From Acidobacteriota bacterium (GTDB taxonomy: Bacteria > Acidobacteriota > Holophagae > Acanthopleuribacterales > Acanthopleuribacteraceae): a DNA stretch of 64,000 nucleotides. The stretch lies in contig JAGQSC010000029.1 of assembly GCA_020439745.1 (NCBI GenBank), positions 124,001 through 188,000 on the forward strand. Reading direction: 5' to 3'. How positions within the stretch are numbered: the stretch's first letter is position 1; the number at the start of each line of letters is the position of its first letter. Positions 57,315-64,000 of the stretch are shown here, piece by piece. A model generated the notes under the pieces. It was not told the DNA's origin. It made no database searches and saw nothing but the letters and a program-made list of their open reading frames with translations. The translations under genes and the position numbers were made by a program.

Positions 57315-58147
57315 GTTCGGGCCGATTGAAGCGCCTCCTGAAGTTGAATGGCATTGTCGTAACGTAAATCAGGTTCCTTGGCCAGGCAGCGCGAAATAAC
57401 CGCACACAGACTTAAAGGCGCATCGGGGCGCACCAATTCGGCACTGACCGGATTATGCGTGAGGATGCGCTGCATGGTCACAAACGGTGACCGTGCATCA
57501 AAGGGATTAGACCCCGTGAGTAACTCGTACATGATGATCCCCATGGAGAAGACATCAGTGCGCGCGTCGAGAGGTTCCGCGTTGGCTTGTTCCGGTGACA
57601 TATATCGTGCACTTCCAAGCACCATTCCCGTGAGCGTTTTGAATCCACCGTCATCTTTGGAATCTTCGTCCATGAACTTAACCAGACCAAAATCGAGGAT
57701 TTTGGGAAGACCATCAAGTGTGAGGCGAAGGTTCTCTGGTTTTAGGTCTCGATGAATGAGGTTCATGTCGTGGGCGTAGGCCAACCCACTCATCACGGGC
57801 TCGACTGTCTCGAAGAATAGATCGATCGGCAAACCAGTTGGGTGGCTGTCGATGACGTCTCGGAAACTCTTCCCCTCGATGAACTCCATCGCAAAGTAAC
57901 TGCAGTTGTGGTACTCACCCACTTCAAGCAGTTGGGCGATGGAAGGATGTTCCAACATGACCGCCGCTTGGGACTCTCTCAGAAAGCGTGCTTGCTTTTC
58001 GCGGCTGATCAGCAAATCGTTGGCGAGAATCTTAAGTGCCACGATGCGGCCGTTCTGATCAACGGCTTTGTACACTATTCCTGTGTTCCCGCCACCCAAG
58101 CGATCAATAATTTTGTAACCTGAAAAAATGGAACCGAGCATGGCCAA
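57311..58147 (-). CDS. Ser/Thr protein kinase (Hanks type)
   Basis: A 278-residue soluble kinase with all key residues: glycine loop LGGGNTGIVYKA, Lys39 in VALKIL, catalytic loop HRDLKPENLRL, metal-binding DFG in ILDFGLVKF, an APE-like MSPEQ, and DVFSMGIIMYELLTG. No membrane segment or sensor domain is attached. ATG at 58147 or 58141. First gene of the coupled kinase-CPBP-M23 operon, so it may regulate a peptidoglycan or export process. A strong hairpin lies between tolC and this gene. Confidence 0.93.
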   Translation of the reverse strand: MAMLGSIFSGYKIIDRLGGGNTGIVYKAVDQNGRIVALKILANDLLISREKQARFLRESQAAVMLEHPSIAQLLEVGEYHNCSYFAMEFIEGKSFRDVIDSHPTGLPIDLFFETVEPVMSGLAYAHDMNLIHRDLKPENLRLTLDGLPKILDFGLVKFMDEDSKDDGGFKTLTGMVLGSARYMSPEQANAEPLDARTDVFSMGIIMYELLTGSNPFDARSPFVTMQRILTHNPVSAELVRPDAPLSLCAVISRCLAKEPDLRYDNAIQLQEALQSART

Positions 58148-58153
58148 CCTTAT

Positions 58154-58198
58154 GCCAATCGCATCCCCTGATCTTAATACACCAGTGGATGCGATGGC
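58154..58198 (-). promoter_or_regulatory. Stem-loop between tolC and the kinase gene
   Basis: GCCAATCGCATCC (58154-58166) and GGATGCGATGGC (58187-58198) pair over 12 bases with one bulged base around a 20-base loop. On the minus strand it follows the tolC stop by 16 bases and ends just before the kinase ribosome-binding region. It lacks a T-run, so attenuation or mRNA stability is as likely as termination. Confidence 0.5.
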
Positions 58199-58214
58199 AC
58201 AAAAATGGTGGGTG

Positions 58215-59726
58215 CTAATTCAAATGAATGTTGTGTTGTTCGACCAATGTGCCAATGGCTTGGTAGTATGCAGTCATGGCCTTACGGTAAGAAATGCGAG
58301 CCTGAATTTCTTTGCTAATGGCTTGAGCTAATTGATCTTGAACCTCAGCAACGCGGTAGTTTGTGGTGAGGCCGTTTTGGAATTTCTGTTGCTCTGCACG
58401 CAGGTTTTCCTCGGCAAAGTTACGGGCCTTTTCGTTGGCTTTGATGGATTTTTCAGCCGTCTCCAATTCCCGAATCGCGCCGCGCACTTCTTCAAGAACC
58501 TGCAATCTCAGTCGTTGTGTTTCCAGGTCTTGAGTAGTTAGTTCCACTTCGGCGCGTGACTTTGCGATTTTTGCAGCTTTGTTGAAAGGGTTCCATGTCA
58601 GATTAAGACTGACTTGGTAACCTGGCAAGTCCTGTCCACTGATCTGATCGACCGTATCAGAATACGAAGAGGTTTCAACGACTTGTCCTGTGTTTGGATC
58701 AATCAACGGGTTGGAAGCGCCGCGCAGGAAGTAAGCACCAGAAAAATTCAGCTCTGGCAGTAACTGGTTGTTTTGATACTTAAGACTGAGCAAAGCGTTT
58801 TCATGTCGAATGCGGTTCTGTCTCATTTCCACACGCTGAGCTACTGCCGTTTCGTAGTCACCCACTAGGTCGGTCTTGATGGGCGAGGTTCCAGGCTCAT
58901 CCTCCGGAACGATCTCAAGCATCCACTTGTCGGGTGGTAAGTTCATCAATTTTCGCAGGCGATCTTCCGCCGCGCGTACCGCGTTCTCTGCACTTACGAT
59001 GTCTGCTTCGCGGGTGGCAACCGTTGCCTCGGCATTTACCAGTTCAATCGGTGCCAATGTTCCGACTTCGATCTTGATTTTGTTTTGTTGGTAAAGTTGC
59101 TCCGCCAATTTGAGGCTATTTTTGTACACTCGAAGCTGTTCAATGCTCTGAACGAGGTCCCAGTAGGCGTTTTCCGTGTCTTGTAACACTCTGGATGCCA
59201 TGAGACGCAAGTCCAATTCACTGATCGCTAGATTGCCGCGGGCAATGTATTCGTCTTTTCTCGAGACCTCGGTGTCGAACCCGAATCCTCGAAGTAATTT
59301 CTGGCTAAATCCTACAGACCAAGTAGCACCATAGGACTTCCCGAATGAGGTCCCGGATGTTGAGTCTCTTAGGTTGTTTGTAAGGTTGACACGCCAATCG
59401 AAGCCGAAGTCTTCCGCTTTGGAAAGAGTGATATCCAGATCGCCGTTTTCGTTGGTAAATGTTTCTTCTGGATCACCTTCGAATATGTTCGATGCACGGG
59501 CATCAAATGACTGAAACTGAACAAGGCTGGTAACCGAGGGTTCATAAACAGCACGGGTACTCTCAAAATCCAGTGTGGACGAGTCGACCTTGATCTTTTC
59601 AAGTCGAATGTCGAGATTGGTTTCAATGGCGCCCTTAAGCGCGTCCTGAAGTGAAAGTTTTACTTGTTGTGCCCAGGCCATGCTAGAGGCCATCAGGCAC
59701 GCCATCATCATGCTTCTCATCTGCAT
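58215..59726 (-). CDS. TolC-family outer membrane efflux protein
   Basis: A 503-residue outer-membrane channel protein. Signal peptide MQMRSMMMACLMASSMAWAQ, followed by the OEP pattern: LSLQDALKGAIETNLDIRLE, long helices, IELVNAEATVATREADIVSA and the repeat, SLNLTWNPFNKAAKIAKSRA, and YRVAEVQDQLAQA. It would form the trimeric outer-membrane tunnel for a tripartite pump or type I secretion system; no pump genes are adjacent. The ATG at 59726 follows GGAG. The frame is open further upstream but has no ribosome-binding logic. Confidence 0.9.
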   Translation of the reverse strand: MQMRSMMMACLMASSMAWAQQVKLSLQDALKGAIETNLDIRLEKIKVDSSTLDFESTRAVYEPSVTSLVQFQSFDARASNIFEGDPEETFTNENGDLDITLSKAEDFGFDWRVNLTNNLRDSTSGTSFGKSYGATWSVGFSQKLLRGFGFDTEVSRKDEYIARGNLAISELDLRLMASRVLQDTENAYWDLVQSIEQLRVYKNSLKLAEQLYQQNKIKIEVGTLAPIELVNAEATVATREADIVSAENAVRAAEDRLRKLMNLPPDKWMLEIVPEDEPGTSPIKTDLVGDYETAVAQRVEMRQNRIRHENALLSLKYQNNQLLPELNFSGAYFLRGASNPLIDPNTGQVVETSSYSDTVDQISGQDLPGYQVSLNLTWNPFNKAAKIAKSRAEVELTTQDLETQRLRLQVLEEVRGAIRELETAEKSIKANEKARNFAEENLRAEQQKFQNGLTTNYRVAEVQDQLAQAISKEIQARISYRKAMTAYYQAIGTLVEQHNIHLN

Positions 59727-59825
59727 GCTCCATCCCCCGATTGCGTTTCGCGGTTGACGCGTACGAAGCTTAACTACGCGCCAGATCCCGTGAAGGTTTA
59801 CTTGCTTTGTGATAATTGCCAAGAT

Positions 59826-61379
59826 TTATTCTGCTTTTGGCTCCGTTGCTTCATCTGCAGTTTTCTTTTTTCGTGTCGTGCGTTTGCGTGTGGTTTTGGG
59901 CTTATCAGTTGCTTCGTCCTTTTTTGCGGCCGGGCGCTTTCGTCGCGTGGTTTTTGCGGGTTTGTCTTCCTTTGCGGCATCAGCGTTTGTTTCTGGAGCC
60001 GGTTCCTTCACTTCATCCTTTTTCTCAGTTTTCTCGGCCTTGGCTTTTGAGCCTGAGCTTCTTCTTCGACCTCGAGTTGTTTTCTTGGGTTTCTCGTCTG
60101 TCTTGGCGTCTGCTTCTTGAGTCGCAGTATTTTCAACGTCCATCTCGCGAGCCTGTTCCAATACTTCGATCAAGGTTTCCGTGATGCGTTCCATGGCTTT
60201 GATGCTCAAATCGGGGAACATGGGCAATGAAATACAGTTTTGAAAGTAGGACTCTGCGTTGGGGAATCGCGACGGCACGTTCTGTTGGCTGGCAAAATAA
60301 GGCATACGATGGGTGGGTATGACGTGAACAGCGGGTTCAATACCCCTTTCTCGGAGCAGCTTGTAGACCGCATCCCGTTTGCCATAGAGTCTGCCGGTCA
60401 ACTGAATGGAATAGGCTTGGTAAGCGTGGTCAGCCCATTCGGCGCAATAAGGCAAGATCAGGTCATCATTTTCTTTGAGTTTTTGCGCATAAAAATCGGC
60501 GATGGTACGGCGTCGATCGATGTGTCGGTCCAGTCGGGTGAGTTGGGAACGGCCGAGTGCCGCATTCATTTCGCTCATCTTGGCGAATTGGCCGGGGAAT
60601 TGGAGCTCCATCCAATAGGGCTGGGCGCTGGACATCTTGGAGGCATCGCGCTCAATCCCATTCTCTCGGAAGAGGCGAATCCAACTGGCAAAACCATTGT
60701 TGTCGGTGGTAATGGCGCCCCCTTCACCACTGGTGATTGCCATGTCTGGGGCAAAAGAGAAACAGGTGATGTCGGCTTGGTTGCCAATGTAGTAACCCCT
60801 GTGTTTCCCGCCAAGCCCGCAGCGTGCGTCGTCGATCAGCGTTAACGTATGTTCATCGCAAATCTCTCTTAATGCACTCATGTCGGAGGGATGTCCCAAG
60901 AAATTGTTTGAAACCACAACCTTGGTTTTCTTAGTGATAGCGGTTCGGACCTCTTCCGGGCTGATGGTCAAAGTTTCTGGGTCGCAGTCCACGAGGACGA
61001 GTTGCGCCCCACACAGTGCCACGGCGCTGGCAAGGTTGCTGTCGTTGAGGGTACTGGCGATTACCTCGTCGCCTTCTTTCAGGTGCAGACAACCCAGGGC
61101 TGCCGCAAAAACGGAACCTGTAGCGTTGAAGGCGATCGCGTGCCGTGAATGGGTGAGTTTGGCAAACAAAGATTCAAAGCGGTCAATCTCGTTGCCTCCG
61201 AGAAGTGTACCTGACAAAAGTGCGTCTACCACGGCTTCCACATCTGGTTTTGTAAGCGTATGGCGACTGCTGGGTAAGACCTCAAGATTAGGTGGCAGGG
61301 GTTGATGAAAAGGCTCCTGCTGGCGGCGACGGTTGAAACCGCGTTTCCGATTGAAGTTCTTTCTTCTGTAATTGTTCAT
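59826..61379 (-). CDS. DegT/DnrJ-fold protein lacking the PLP lysine, with charged tails
   Basis: A 517-residue protein. Residues 25-420 have the DegT/DnrJ/EryC1 sugar-aminotransferase fold (FNATGSVFAAALGCLHLKEGD, NNFLGHPSDM, DITCFSFAPDMAITSGEGGA). The lysine that forms the PLP Schiff base, usually FHPxKxITTGEGG, is Met213, and the neighbouring IEDAA is IDDARCG. A normal aminotransferase reaction is therefore not expected. The first 22 residues are Arg/Asn-rich (RRKNFNRKRGFNRRR), and the last 90 Lys/Arg/Glu/Ala-rich with RGRRRS and RRKR clusters, like nucleic-acid-binding tails. An AAA+ ATPase gene lies directly upstream. Confidence 0.78.
   Translation of the reverse strand: MNNYRRKNFNRKRGFNRRRQQEPFHQPLPPNLEVLPSSRHTLTKPDVEAVVDALLSGTLLGGNEIDRFESLFAKLTHSRHAIAFNATGSVFAAALGCLHLKEGDEVIASTLNDSNLASAVALCGAQLVLVDCDPETLTISPEEVRTAITKKTKVVVSNNFLGHPSDMSALREICDEHTLTLIDDARCGLGGKHRGYYIGNQADITCFSFAPDMAITSGEGGAITTDNNGFASWIRLFRENGIERDASKMSSAQPYWMELQFPGQFAKMSEMNAALGRSQLTRLDRHIDRRRTIADFYAQKLKENDDLILPYCAEWADHAYQAYSIQLTGRLYGKRDAVYKLLRERGIEPAVHVIPTHRMPYFASQQNVPSRFPNAESYFQNCISLPMFPDLSIKAMERITETLIEVLEQAREMDVENTATQEADAKTDEKPKKTTRGRRRSSGSKAKAEKTEKKDEVKEPAPETNADAAKEDKPAKTTRRKRPAAKKDEATDKPKTTRKRTTRKKKTADEATEPKAE
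59829..60107 (-). repeat. Lys/Arg/Glu-rich coding tract
   Basis: The 3' part of the DegT-fold gene encodes about 93 residues that are almost only Lys, Arg, Thr, Glu, Ala, Asp and Pro. Basic clusters (TRGRRRS, TRRKRPAAKKD, TRKRTTRKKK) alternate with acidic ones. Histone H1-like tails look similar. Confidence 0.7.
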
Positions 61380-61430
61380 GTTGAGCGTGTTCCTTTATTG
61401 ATAAATCGGCCGGCAGAAAATCCGGCGTGC

Positions 61431-62990
61431 TTAATGCTCTTCGTTCTTGGAAGCCTTGATGGCCCGTTCGTAAGCCCAGTTGCGAATGTGCCGGACTTGC
61501 TCCTCCATGGTTGTGGATATGGGAACGATTTGTTTACGAGCAAGGTAAAGATCTTTGAGGTCCAGATCCCGGTTTTCGAGCCGGGCGGACGTGATAGCTG
61601 CGATCACACATTGTTCAATCTCGGCGCCATTCCAACCCTTGGTGGAGTCGGCAAAGACCTCGAGTTCATATTGAGCGGGATCAAATCCGCGCATTTGGAG
61701 ATGGATCTCAAAAATGGCGCGGCGTTCTGCCAGAGAGGGCAAATCAACGAAAAAGACCTGGTCGAAACGGCCTTTTCGAATCATTTCTGCTGGGAGCAAG
61801 TCGATTCGGTTGGCCGTAGCTGCAACGAAGAGGCCGGGCGGCTTTTCTTGCATCCATGTCAAGAAGAAGGCAAAGATACGCGCTAGCGACGGATCGCTTT
61901 GAGCGCTTCCCTCTGCTGACAGTCCCATTTCGATTTCGTCGATCCAAAGTACTGCGGGTGCCATCGTCTCCATGGTGTGACAAGCTTCTGCAAAAGCCTG
62001 TTCCGGGGGTCCGAAAGCGCCTGAAAACACATTGACCATCTCCATGCGGTACAGCGGAATTTGCCATGCCGAGGAAATAGCCTTAATACACAACGACTTG
62101 CCGCACCCAGACACCCCCATCAGCAAGATGCCTTTGGGTGCAATAGCCTGGTTTGCGGCGTCGTCCGACAAGAGTAGCTGCTTGCGTGCTAGTAACCACT
62201 CTTTCAACTGTTCCAACCCACCTAGATCCGCCATGGTAGGTACTTTGTGGATGTACTCGAGGGTCCCCATTTTCTGGACCAACTGCTGTTTTTCTTCTGC
62301 AATCTCGTGCATGGCCTGAGCTTGATCCTGCTCGGGAGAGAGCCGCGCAAGCGCATGGCGCACCTCACTCAGAGTGAGGCCCTTAAGTGTGGCGGCCACA
62401 GTTAGCGGGTCAACATTAGTGATTCCCGTTTGTTCAAAATGGGCCTGGACAAGCGACTTCACGGTAGCATGATCGGGTGTGTCCAGACGGAGCCATGCGC
62501 ACTCTCTGCGAATTTCTTCGGGTAATGTGGCGGCGGGTCCACTCATGACCAGCATGGCAGAGCTGTGTTTCCATTTTGAATAAATGTCGCGAAGTGATCG
62601 CAACACATCGGGGCGATAATGAAGGTGAAGGTCTTTGAACCAAACGACGGGTCGAATATCGCTTTGCATCAGATGGTTCAAAGCAACGGCTGGGTCGCTG
62701 GTGTCGCCCGGGGCCTGTTCTAGGCCACTATTAACTTTCCATATCCAAAGGGGCACACCCAAATTGAGAGCCAGATGTTCTAATTGTTGGTGCAAGTATG
62801 CTTCGTCTTGGGTCTGCACAAAGACCAAAGAACGACCGGTTTGAGCGAAGTTAACCAGCTCACGATGCACGGATTCAACCAGCGATGTATTCATCCAGAG
62901 GGGGATACTCCTCAATACGGTTCGGGGCGTCCGGATCGCGTCGTAGAACAAAGGTGGCGCCTGATCGACAGCGGCCAGGATATAGCCCAA
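61431..62990 (-). CDS. AAA+ ATPase (Ycf46-like architecture)
   Basis: A 519-residue protein. The first 240 residues form a divergent, Walker-less AAA-like region (SLVFVQTQDEAYLHQQLE, IRPVVWFKDLHLH). Then a complete AAA+ module follows: Walker A GVSGCGKSLCI at 292, Walker B VLWIDEIEMG at 347, and arginine-finger region AEMIRKGRFDQVFFVDLP. This tandem layout is that of Ycf46-type ATPases of unknown role. TTG 62990 has GGAGGG six bases upstream and is preferred to ATG 62894. It precedes the DegT-fold gene by 51 bases on the same strand. Confidence 0.83.
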   Translation of the reverse strand: MGYILAAVDQAPPLFYDAIRTPRTVLRSIPLWMNTSLVESVHRELVNFAQTGRSLVFVQTQDEAYLHQQLEHLALNLGVPLWIWKVNSGLEQAPGDTSDPAVALNHLMQSDIRPVVWFKDLHLHYRPDVLRSLRDIYSKWKHSSAMLVMSGPAATLPEEIRRECAWLRLDTPDHATVKSLVQAHFEQTGITNVDPLTVAATLKGLTLSEVRHALARLSPEQDQAQAMHEIAEEKQQLVQKMGTLEYIHKVPTMADLGGLEQLKEWLLARKQLLLSDDAANQAIAPKGILLMGVSGCGKSLCIKAISSAWQIPLYRMEMVNVFSGAFGPPEQAFAEACHTMETMAPAVLWIDEIEMGLSAEGSAQSDPSLARIFAFFLTWMQEKPPGLFVAATANRIDLLPAEMIRKGRFDQVFFVDLPSLAERRAIFEIHLQMRGFDPAQYELEVFADSTKGWNGAEIEQCVIAAITSARLENRDLDLKDLYLARKQIVPISTTMEEQVRHIRNWAYERAIKASKNEEH

Positions 62991-63046
62991 CGTAACCCTC
63001 CATGAATATCACAAAACCGCGCCGATGGAAAGATCCTGCTTCAGGA

Positions 63047-63052
63047 TATAAT
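63047..63052 (+). promoter_or_regulatory. TATAAT -10 element directly upstream of udg
   Basis: A perfect TATAAT ends six bases before ATG 63059, so transcription should start at the start codon itself, giving a leaderless mRNA. No -35 hexamer is clear. The ada/alkA gene has the same arrangement. Confidence 0.4.
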
Positions 63053-63058
63053 CACGCG

Positions 63059-63883
63059 ATGGAAGAGCTAAAACGCCAGATTCTGGAATCAATTCACTAT
63101 TACCGGCAGTTGGGAGTCACGCACGTAGCCGCTCGACTACAGCAGCCACTGACTATCGTCCCTAAACCCAAATTGGAAGTTGTGGCCGCAGCCTCGCCAC
63201 AAACCACGCACAAGGCGCCGTCAACGTCGGTATCGGTGAACTCGGTTTTGAGTCTGGTCAAGAAGCCGGCTCCCCTTCAAGATACGGCCGCTCTGGTGGC
63301 GGGAATAACTGGCAGCGATGCCCGGGAAACACTTTCAGGCTTGTATGCTGCCTTTTCCAATTGCCGTGCCTGTGCTTTGGCGACCACGCGACACGCCTTC
63401 GTATTCGGTGAAGGCGCTCCTGATGCCCGGTTGATGTTTGTCGGCGAAGGACCGGGCCGACAAGAGGATGAAACCGGTCGCCCATTTGTGGGTGATGCGG
63501 GCCAACTGCTAACGCGTATCATTGAAGCCATGGGATTATCCCGAGCGGACGTGTTTATTGCCAACGTGGTGAAATGCAGACCGCCCGGTAATCGGGCGCC
63601 ACTGCCCGACGAGATGGCCACCTGTTCTCCGATCCTCAAAAAGCAGATCGAAACCGTGAAACCGGAAATCGTGGTGGCCCTGGGTGGCACCGCGTTGCGC
63701 TTCTTCAAGGGGGAGGCGTGTTCGATTGTCCGGAGCCGAGGCGTCGTGTTTGACTGGCATGGCACGCCCATCATGCCCACATTTCATCCTGCCTATATCC
63801 TGCGAAATCCCGCCGCGAAAAGAGAGGTCTGGGACGACATGCAAGCGGTCATGGGTCTGCTGGGATTAGCTCGTGGCCGTTGA
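63059..63883 (+). CDS. Family 4 uracil-DNA glycosylase
   Basis: Removes uracil from DNA in base-excision repair. The family 4 pattern is clear: CRACALATTR (two cysteines of the [4Fe-4S] cluster), FVGEGPGRQEDETGRPFVGD (motif A), NVVKCRPPGNR, ATCSPILKKQ with a later cysteine, and MPTFHPAYILR (motif B). At 274 residues it has an N-terminal region of about 80 residues, including a low-complexity linker, before the core. ATG 63059 is preferred to 63002. The stop overlaps the next gene by 11 bases. Confidence 0.92.
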   Translation: MEELKRQILESIHYYRQLGVTHVAARLQQPLTIVPKPKLEVVAAASPQTTHKAPSTSVSVNSVLSLVKKPAPLQDTAALVAGITGSDARETLSGLYAAFSNCRACALATTRHAFVFGEGAPDARLMFVGEGPGRQEDETGRPFVGDAGQLLTRIIEAMGLSRADVFIANVVKCRPPGNRAPLPDEMATCSPILKKQIETVKPEIVVALGGTALRFFKGEACSIVRSRGVVFDWHGTPIMPTFHPAYILRNPAAKREVWDDMQAVMGLLGLARGR

Positions 63884-64000
63884 GACCGAAATCAAGCTGG
63901 AGTTGGACGAACCCTCCAGGTTACATGCGCTATCGTCATTTGAATGTGTGACCCCTCGTCAATTCGAAGACAACACCTTGTTTGACAAAGACCAGCAACT
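63873..64000 (+). CDS. CYTH-domain protein, partial
   Basis: An open frame from GTG 63873 to the window edge encodes the first 42 residues of a CYTH (adenylate cyclase/thiamine triphosphatase-like) protein. AVETEIKLELDEP shows the ExExK motif that begins the family, and FEDNTLFDK fits the first strand pair after it. CYTH enzymes bind organic triphosphates with a divalent metal. The start overlaps the glycosylase stop by 11 bases, so the two genes are co-translated. The rest lies outside the window. Confidence 0.75.
   Translation, partial: MAVETEIKLELDEPSRLHALSSFECVTPRQFEDNTLFDKDQQ

Overview
The window is a densely packed chromosomal segment (71 protein genes called, no gene-free stretch above 300 bases, no rRNA, tRNA, CRISPR or insertion sequence recognised) from a Gram-negative, diderm bacterium. 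The outer membrane is indicated by a heptose-phosphate phosphatase (GmhB), a LapA/LapB-type lipopolysaccharide regulator, a TolC-family channel, a TonB C-terminal domain and a soluble lytic transglycosylase. Type VI secretion spike genes, a PilT-type pilus motor, eukaryotic-type Ser/Thr kinases, a seven-haem cytochrome and a sorting-signal (IPTL/PEP-CTERM-like) protein point to a free-living environmental lineage. Acidobacteriota would fit, but the sequence alone does not settle it. G+C looks close to half. Many genes overlap their neighbour by 1-4 bases (ATGA, GTGA, TAATG, TGATG), so translational coupling is widespread.

Layout. 1-4.4 kb: partial DUF454 gene, M23 peptidase, asparaginase, a sorting-signal exported protein and two NfeD genes. 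4.5-6.6 kb: cysD facing a DUF2061-APS kinase fusion, then a GNAT acetyltransferase. 6.6-9.2 kb: a peroxide-defence island (oxyR divergent from ahpC-ahpD-dps, with a readable OxyR site between). 9.2-13.8 kb: EamA transporter, dinB, glycosyltransferase, and the alkylation-repair pair ada/alkA-ogt. 13.8-18.9 kb: haem operon hemA-C-D-L-E with a 17-bp palindrome upstream. 19-26.9 kb: phhB, gmhB, a radical SAM protein, a hydroxyacid dehydrogenase coupled to a multihaem cytochrome/TPR protein, a secreted leucine-rich-repeat protein and a zinc alcohol dehydrogenase.

26.9-35.5 kb is the accessory region: vapBC, two orphan small genes, a DUF1643 gene and a type VI secretion spike operon (hcp, vgrG, a small VgrG-tail-like protein, a PAAR-like hydrophobic protein with a Gly/Ser/Pro tail, and two DcrB-like proteins). 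It starts from a sigma-54-type promoter and carries a long hairpin between hcp and vgrG. None of the other T6SS machinery genes is present in the window.

35.6-49.5 kb: ftsEX, slt, a HIT protein, a pseudokinase-TonB fusion, a LapA-LapB fusion at the end of obgE-rsfS-rlmH, rpmA-rplU behind a near-perfect sigma-70 promoter, a zinc-ribbon protein, dapF and a two-component system. 49.5-64 kb: a thioredoxin-like ferredoxin whose start codon overlaps that of a divergent DUF2203 gene, then a thioredoxin-like protein, tatD, and a ketosynthase-like protein without its active cysteine. These are followed by a TPR protein and PilT with a coiled-coil tail, a Ser/Thr kinase-CPBP protease-M23 peptidase operon, tolC, a PLP-fold protein lacking its catalytic lysine with charged tails, an AAA+ ATPase, a family 4 uracil-DNA glycosylase and the start of a CYTH-domain gene.

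The most unusual material is the T6SS spike operon, the pseudokinase-TonB fusion, the lysine-less aminotransferase-fold protein next to an AAA+ ATPase, and the LapA-LapB and DUF2061-CysC fusions. All function calls are by reading motifs; no database search was possible.
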